From assembly GCF_905220565.1 (NCBI RefSeq), contig NC_059396.1:9459206-9523205 (forward strand): a stretch of 64,000 bases of DNA, in the 5' to 3' direction. Shown one piece after another: positions 57,301-64,000 of this stretch. Position numbers and translations under genes: made by a program. A model generated the notes under the pieces. It was not told where the DNA came from and did no database searches. It saw nothing but the letters and a program-made list of their open reading frames with translations. The number at the start of each line of letters is the position of its first letter. Within the stretch, counting starts at the first letter, position 1. Source of the DNA: Melitaea cinxia. Its lineage: Eukaryota > Arthropoda > Insecta > Lepidoptera > Nymphalidae.

Positions 57301-60300
57301 TGTTTCGTTCGAAATCATGTATAAATATACTTTTCGGTTATTATGACAGATAAAAAATATTTTGTGTGAATCTTCAAAAAATTATTAAATCTTATAGATT
57401 GATTTCTCAGGTGGTCTCTGCTATTCGAGAGTTTATTCAAGCTATGGAAGTATACAAGAAGTCTGCGCACATATGTAATAACGACAGAGAAGCTCTTCTC
57501 AAGTTGCAAATGAAAATATGTGAAACTGAGGAGCTCCGTTCACTGTTTGTGATGCTTTTGAGACATTACAACCCCAGATATCAATCCAAGCAATATTTAC
57601 AGGTAAAAACAATAGTTAATTTTTTAAATTTTACCATCCAAACTCAATAAAAAAAAAAATAGAATAGAGTAAATAGTTTTTCATTCACGTGAAATATTAG
57701 TTCACACAGTTTATACGTTATTTTAACATTTTAATCGATTTACATAACTACTACTAGATAAAAGGTAGCAAAAAAATGAGTGTGAAGTTGATGATATGTT
57801 ACGATTACATTTCTGTTGTTAGGATCTAATCGTCACAAACCACAATATCCTCATACTCCTTGACAATGTAATAAAAATGCCAGATTACAAAGGCGAGAGC
57901 AAAATGATCGACCACATCAGGCAGTGAGTTATATTTTTTTATCTTTTTACATTGAATATTGTTGAATTGCGAGGGTACTTTTGACACTTTGAAAATACCA
58001 AAAACAAACTGGCGCAAACTCCGCTATTGTTAATTAATACACTTCTTATTGTAATTAACCAGAATAGCTATTTTGTTTTTGTTAATATATTTTTTATAAG
58101 TAGAATATAAAAATTTACGATTCAGCCTGTAATATCCCACTGCTTGGCATAGACCTCTTTCTCCATATATGAGAAGAATCAGCAGGGCTATTCTGTAAAT
58201 AACAATTTCGATATCGAGCTTCACCTGAGTGACAGCGCTCACTTCGAAAGCGAACCCACTTCACCTTGGTTTGGAATTCTGTAAACATTCCGTACGCACA
58301 AGCGATGTGAAGTGAGTGTCGAATCGAAGAGCGGCAATTTAGAGCTGTGTTTATTTTATCGATATTCTTTTCTTATGACTTTATTTTAGAATATGTGCAT
58401 GAAGTCAAGTGTCGAATCAAGTGTCGAATTGTGATGTGTGAAGCGGTATATCCCCTTACAGAATACCGAATTCATACTATTAAATGTCAACGTTCTCACG
58501 CAACAGGGTTCGACTCGTCGCTGCACTCACAAGTGTGACGCTACGGGACTGCCGAGTTTTAATGAATACGAATTTGATATCTCACCGCGGATTCAGCTGT
58601 CGAGACACGAAAATGTTTTTACAGAATAGCACTACTGAACTACATCCACGACGCTGCTTCGTTGCTGGTTTGCGGATATATTGAGACTATGAGTAACGAT
58701 CGTTATCAGGTATATATGATAACCAACGGGACCGACAGCTTAACGTGCTCTCCGAAGCACGGTGGGGAGACCCATAGATATCCAAACTGGAAAGAAATAT
58801 TTGTATAAATATAAATATCCATTTCGAGCGGGAATCGAACCCACAATCCGTTGATGTTTAGGCACGTACACGGCTTACACACCACTACACCAGAACGGTT
58901 GTAAATAAAAAATTACCTATACATAAATTTACTTGTTTATATGTTTGTTCATGAAGAAAAACATTGTTTGTAAAAATGATATCTATACATATAATAAAAT
59001 GGTAGGAAAGTCAAAACTGTACATTGAATATTTTTTTAAAAGAATATTTGGGGTGTGATCTACAATCGATACCCAAGCCAAAAATAAAGTTTTTAGAATT
59101 TTTGTCTGTTTGTCTGTATGTATGTCCGGGTTAAACTCAAAAAGAACCGCATGGATTTACTTCAAATTTGGCACGAATATTATTAAGAAGTCGGGTCAAC
59201 ATATAGGCTACATATTATCATGCTAACACCTACCGGGAACGAGCAGTGAACCTTTATTTCCTCAACGCATTCTTTAACAACGTGTAATCTAACGACGCAT
59301 ATTTGAATGTTGTTGTTATTATGTTAATAACCATGCTATATAAGCTAGCTTCACACTATAACAATCTCGCAATATAAGTAACTAAGCCGATAAACATAAT
59401 TAAATGAATATAAGTAGACAAGACAATTTTAAAGCAGCGCCATCTATGAGATTTTTCTGTAGATATGAAATGTAAAGAAGAAACGGGTAAATGAATGTTA
59501 TTTTAAAAGGTATAATCGTAGGTATTTTTGGTGCTGTATAGCGTTCACGCAGACGACGTCGTGGGCAGCAGCTAGTATATAATAATAATATTTGTAGATT
59601 TTCTTCACCGGAAATAATGTGTCAGTATGGACGCCTGTTAGAAGATTACGAAAAAAATGGGGAGTTTGTCAATGATTGCATTTTCACTCTAATGCACCAC
59701 GTCGGAGGCGAGGTCGGCCTTATTTCCCTCTTTCAACCGAACATATTGAAAACTTTCACATCAATTTGGAAGTCTGAATTTGAAATTTCCGATGTAAGTG
59801 CGTTGTCAAAAGAATCATCCGTCTTGAATTGGACAAAACAAAAGTATTTAGAAAGACTGTTTTATGAAATATTAGTAAATAAATTTAAGCGGAAAAGAGT
59901 TGATATCTGTCTGTCGATGTCTCTAATACATTCAGTCATATAATTTACCACTTATATGAAGTTATTTATTATAAGTTAATATATTTTTCAGGATTGGTCT
60001 GATTTGATTGTGTACGTAATAAATATGTTTATGAAGAAGCCATACAAACCACAAACGTCATCAAACCTTTGCTTTGAGAAGGAAACTTTCGAGGACGACA
60101 AACATTTGAAGGAGCTCCTAATGTCTGCAGAAGAATTACACGAACAATCGAAACAAAGGATATCTATTCAGTTTGGCTGTGAAGACAGCGAAAATAGGTA
60201 TAAATTTTTAATATTTACGCAAAAAGATTTTTTATAATCAGATCATAGTTCTCTCGCTTAAATAAATAAACATGGACAAGTATAAAATTTCATGTACCAG

Positions 60301-63300
60301 CTTTTTTTATAGAATGTAGTAGGCAAACAGGCATACGATACGGCTGATGGTAAACGGAAACTGTAGCTTATGGACGCCAGCAACAACAGAAGCATTGCCG
60401 ACCCCCCAGGAGCTCTCGTCCCTTTACTTATCACAGGAACACAACACTGGTTGAGAGCAGTCATTTAGCTGTCATCTTCTGTAAGGTTAAGGTACTTCCC
60501 CTGTCAGGATGCTCCAATATTTGAGCAAGGTATTCTGCTAGCCCTACCTCAATAAAAGGTTAAACGGAAACAATGTTGAACATCAATCAAAAAATATCAT
60601 TCTCAATTTTCCTATTTATATGTAGTACAATTAATTTTTTATTTACGGTTTATTGTTATAGATGGTCAGAAGAGGAGTTGTCGTCATTGAGTTGGAATTA
60701 CATGCAATGCAGCAGTTCAGCTGATGTCATCGGAGACATAGTCAAGCTATTTAAAGAAAATGACATCATTAAGAACAGAAATTCGGTATTAAAGAAACTC
60801 TATAATCAATTCATAATAAATAAAGAAGAGTTTGAAAATCTCTTGAAGAAGGAAAACGAAAAATCAACGAGCAGTAAGACGACACAGGAATCAAATGAAA
60901 CTAAAGAGGATGAAATAGGCAAACTGTGTGAACAGCTTAGACAGGATGGAATGCGGAAATTTTTAGATTGGGTACAAATAGTCCTCTTACAAACTTGTTT
61001 TGCCAAAATATACCTGGAGAAGATGAAATCGAAAAGATTTGGTCCCAGCGAGATGACTGTGTTTGACAAAAATGGACAGGCTATTGAGTCGCTGTTGAAC
61101 CAACCAGCAGAGTTACCGGTCATGTCGCCTGTATCATACCATTCCTTGTGTAAGTTCCAATTTTTTTTAATTTTTTCTTGACAAAATGATAGTTTATTAT
61201 TTTTGAGTGTTGCGTGTGCATGGCTTAATCTTGGCAAGCTCTGTAGGCTATATTAAATTATAATGCTAACACAATATAACTTGTTGTGTAACAGTTTTGG
61301 ACAAATCTGTGCCACTGGTGCCGTGGAATTGTCAACAAGCTTCCATTTGCAAGGACTTGAAGTTTTTACATCTTTTACATAAACTTGGTTTCCATATGCC
61401 AGTGGATACCGGAAAACTTTTTATTAGAATACCGAACTTCTGGACATCGGACTACTTGTATGAGGTCGCTGGCAAAATATCAACCATCGATGTTTGTAAG
61501 TATTCTCTATCATTTCTTTTATTATTAATTTCAATCAAAGTTTGCTAAAAGGAGTAATTTTTATTAATTTTTATCAACAGACGTTCTTCCTGCCTTACGA
61601 TCAGTCAAACGTGAACTTTGAATAATCGTTATGTTTTCTGAAATCTTACAATTTTCTTAACTTTCCATTCCTTTAAAACCTTATAAAAAGGATTAGAACA
61701 CTTATGAAAAATAGCCGAATTTGTCTAGCGTTTCTCGAGCTTTGCGTTCAGCAACACATTAAGTGATTCAGATTTATTTATAGAAAATATTATGTTTTTA
61801 AGAATTCGTTTTTTCTTTTTTTTCCCACAAAATTACGACAGTTAATAATGTATATTTCTTAGAGTTATTTTTATGTTAAAATTTAAGTTTAAATTTTTAT
61901 AATAACTTACCTGATAAATGTTTTGGCATGACAATATTTAATTTTTAGGTAAATATTTATTGAGTAATTATTTTTTATATAAAATGAAAATTTACAAAAT
62001 TAACATTCTGTCAGTTATCTGACGTTTAGGTAAACACATGATTATTGATTTCAGCAGCTCCGCTAGTTCAAGTATTTTATATGAAGGGGTTGAAATAAAT
62101 TCAAAGGCCTTAAAATGAATATTTGCTTGTATTGAAATTTTTGTATTTTTTAGCAAAGTTAAAGTTCTCTTTGAACGATATATCTGCAAGTGGTGATTTA
62201 AAATCTTCAGAATCAAGTAGTATTGTGTCACCGGAGCTATCTCTGGATACCGAGTTAGAAAGCACGCCGGAGAATTTCTTTCAAATTCATAGCAAAAAGC
62301 AAAATTTATTAGCTTTAGTTAACTTTACACCCATGTAAGTAAATATTTCATAACACTTTTACTTCTACCGCGATTTTAAAATTAACTAGGGGACATCTAT
62401 TAATTACGCGAGCTCTTAATGGGGAGAGGGGTCCCACTATATTTCATTTAAACTGAAGGGGGATAATCGAAAATCTCAAACGTTAAAAAAGATAAAATAT
62501 TACAGATATTAAAAAAAAATTTGAGGATTCATTTTGCCCGCTGAAATAAATGTTATGGCTAATAAAATCATTTAGTTTTTTCTTTGAATTTTATTTACTT
62601 TCAAATAATCTCTATCATATTCAGCGTCAATCTCACGTAAGGAGAGGAGGGGGGTGGGGTCCAGGAAACTCTCACTAAATCTCACCTAAGGGGAGGGAGG
62701 GGTCTAAACTGATCGGAAAATAGCTCACGTAATTGGATGACCCCCTACCAATATTTCGACTCGATTCAAAATGACGATCGCGATAAGTCCCGTAAAAGTA
62801 AAAGTTCATATCTAGTATCTTTCACGAATGTTAAAAATATTTAATAAAATTTGCCTTGATTTGATATGATAAATGTTTCATCATTCATCATCATCATTTC
62901 AGCCTATTGCAGTCCACTGTTGGACATAGGCCTACACAAGTTCGCGCTAAAAATGGCGCGAACTCATGTGTTTTGCCCATAGTCACCACGCTGGACAGCC
63001 GGGTTGGTGATCGCAGGGCTGGCTTTGTCGCATCGAAGACGCTGCTGTCCGTCTTCGGTCTTTATATTTCAAAGCCAGCAGTTGGATGGTTATCCCGCCA
63101 TCGGTTGGTTGGCTTAAGGTGGTAGTGGAACTGTGTTATCCCTTAGTCGCCTCTTACGACACCCACGGGAAGAGAGGGGGTGGCTATATTTTTTAATGCC
63201 GTAGCCACACAGCATATGATATGATTGATGTTTACATGATAAATGTTTAGTTTACAGTAAATTGGTTTACAGGCCCGGGTCGTCCTTCTCGACAACAGGA

Positions 63301-63383
63301 GATGAAGTAATTATAAATAAACCAAGTTGGTTAGATGTGGTGCAAAAATCACAAAAGTACAAACTTTCTTTGGATGTGGAAAA
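54343..63383 (+). CDS. tim: Circadian clock protein TIMELESS, 13 exons, 3' partial
   Basis: Exons: 54343-54439, 54522-55072, 55928-56084, 56190-56436, 56891-57251, 57411-57602, 57823-57923, 59598-59793, 59992-60197, 60662-61149, 61295-61495, 62154-62334, 63273-63383 (donor GTGAG, continuing off the window). All borders are GT-AG and phases agree over 1,029 codons. TIM binds PERIOD and, with CRY, carries light input in insects. Start MEWVLRSPQIHNTF and TYRRSVSFGQN are clock TIM, not the paralog TIMEOUT. Visible parts: the TIMELESS N-terminal armadillo region (about 20-250, ILVNLTVPVECL), a Ser/Thr cluster with SSEDNESNT and SSPMLTSDYTSDSSD (about 250-290, like the kinase target region of fly TIM), a basic stretch RKRKKIIKRCK (about 337-348, nuclear signal), the second helical region (exons 5-10) and a charged linker in exon 10 (about 765-790). 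No damage seen. Confidence 0.97.
55124..55772. mobile_element. Inverted-repeat element (MITE) in timeless intron 2
   Basis: About 125-bp inverted ends: 'aaagagtgtagcagtataag' on the left and, inverted, 'aaagagtgtaacagtataag' on the right. Both continue through 'gggaaatgtttctcttaaga'-type sequence. The centre is AT-rich. I see no clear target duplication and no gene. Confidence 0.75.
58705..58901 (-). mobile_element. tRNA-derived SINE in timeless intron 7
   Basis: On the minus strand, box A-like TGGTGTAGTGGTGTGTAAG and box B GGTTCGATTCC (58841-58831), then the body with 'ggagagcacgttaagctgtc'. Antisense to timeless. Confidence 0.8.
59050..59577 (+). repeat. Dispersed 'cagctag' repeat in timeless intron 7
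   Basis: It starts near 'aatcgatacccaagcc' and ends 'gcgttcacgcagacgacgtc'...'gcagctag', a lepidopteran repeat layout. It ends about 20 bp before the exon 8 acceptor. Confidence 0.55.
60299..60530 (-). mobile_element. SINE-like retroposon in timeless intron 9
   Basis: A diverged minus-strand copy of the family at 9541-9782 (minus-strand phrases 'agctcctggggggtcggcaa' and 'cctgtttgcc' before an A-rich tail). Confidence 0.7.
62390..62748. mobile_element. MITE with TA target in timeless intron 12
   Basis: The left end TAGGGGACATCTATTAATTA and the inverted right end TAGGGGGTCATCCAATTAC are related, and TA flanks both sides. TA duplication suggests a Tc1/mariner-type origin, which is inference. 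Confidence 0.6.
62881..63213 (-). mobile_element. (ATG)n-tailed retroposon in timeless intron 12
   Basis: A near full-length copy, minus strand, from the (CAT)n start to 'gtagccacacagc'. It ends 59 bp before exon 13. Confidence 0.85.
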
Positions 63384-63439
63384 GTGAGTATAAGAATTTC
63401 AAAATAAATAAAAAGAAAGATAAATACTTATAACCTCTC

Positions 63440-64000
63440 TCCTCGGTCGTTTGTTTCATTGCTGAAGGTCGTGTCCACTCTGATCCAGGGTCTTGGTCAC
63501 GATCTCTATGAATTTTCTCCAGTCCGTCCTGTCCTCTGCTTTCTTGTTACTTGGAGACCAGTGAGGTAACTTGGTCCGACCACCGTTTGGGGCAGCGGCC
63601 ACTTGGTCGTTTCTACTTTGCCAAGCACTTTCGGCTTGTCTAAGCTGTCAGGCTGCCCTCGCGCTATATGACCAAAATAACGGAGGACACGCTGGTAGCT
63701 TATATTTGACAGTCTCGTTTTTATGTGCAGTTGTTGCAGGGTCGAGACATTGGTTCTTCTGGCCGTCCACGGTATACGCAGCATTCTTCGCCAGCACCAC
63801 AATTCGAACGCGTCGATCTTCTTCCTCTCCAGGGAGCGAATTGTCCAGGATTCTGACTCATAAAGAAAAATGGAGAATACCAGAGTCTGAACGAGTCGTT
63901 TTTTCGTTTTATTACATATTTTCCTGTTCTGCCATATTCGGGTCAGTTTGCTCATTGCAGACTTGGCCATTTCGGATCGTCGCCGGATCTTCTTTTCACA
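63440..64000 (-). mobile_element. RTE-clade LINE, C-terminal part
   Basis: The minus-strand frame 63970-63506 (154 residues) reads RLVQTLVFSIFLYESESWTI, then ERKKIDAFELWCWRRMLRIP and ISYQRVLRYFGHIARG. This is the RTE polyprotein end, downstream of the reverse-transcriptase palm. It lies in the timeless intron after exon 13, in antisense, and runs off the window. Confidence 0.88.

Noticed and set aside
54343..63383. timeout (the conserved timeless paralog)
   Set aside because: The N-terminus (MEWVLRSPQIHNTF, TYRRSVSFGQN) and the SSEDNESNT block match clock TIM, not TIMEOUT.

Overview
The window is a piece of a lepidopteran (moth or butterfly) nuclear genome. The evidence is an insect-type circadian timeless gene, AT-rich introns, and many dispersed repeats of kinds I know from Lepidoptera: tRNA-headed SINEs, retroposons with (ATG)n tails, repeats starting 'accgacttcc', and repeats starting 'ctagctgtgcccgcg'. 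The species cannot be fixed from the sequence alone.

Four cellular genes can be read exon by exon. (1) The last exon of ribosomal protein L35, plus strand, about 2.2-2.4 kb. (2) A complete GDP-fucose protein O-fucosyltransferase 1 (POFUT1/Ofut1), minus strand, 3.4-5.2 kb, 4 exons, ending in the ER-retrieval tetrapeptide HEEL. (3) A complete WDR55-type WD-repeat protein, minus strand, 5 exons. Its 1.23 kb of coding sequence is stretched over 20.4 kb (18.3-38.7 kb) because its introns are full of transposons. (4) The clock gene timeless, plus strand, from 54.3 kb to the window edge: 13 coding exons in consistent phase (about 1,029 residues), with the C-terminus outside the window. WDR55 and timeless are divergent and separated by about 15.6 kb of repeats. 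About 1.3 kb upstream of the timeless start codon lie three CACGTG E-boxes, two of them spaced by exactly 6 bp.

Most of the rest is mobile DNA. At 10.9-16.7 kb is a BEL/Pao LTR element with 227-bp LTRs, a tRNA-Tyr primer site, a deleted reverse-transcriptase core and several stops. WDR55 intron 2 (12.85 kb) holds a full-length I-like LINE with 14-bp target duplications. A 6.0-kb foldback element with 9-bp target duplications has inserted into that LINE, between reverse-transcriptase motifs B and C. Its long inverted arms are built of about 174-bp tandem repeats, and it is the most unusual structure in the window. At 41.2-45.0 kb is a nearly full-length R4/Dong-type LINE inserted in a (TTA)n tract, which is itself the tail of an older LINE; a second, truncated Dong copy sits at 8.3 kb in the same kind of target. 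Other elements with clear target duplications are a hAT remnant (5.3 kb, 8 bp), a PIF/Harbinger derivative (19.4 kb, TTA) and a solo LTR (49.2 kb, AAATT). Several SINEs, MITEs and 5'-truncated LINEs fill the remaining space, including timeless introns.

The genes do not form a pathway: RpL35 is ribosomal, POFUT1 modifies EGF repeats of Notch-type receptors in the ER, WDR55 is a nucleolar rRNA-processing factor, and timeless is the PERIOD partner of the insect clock.
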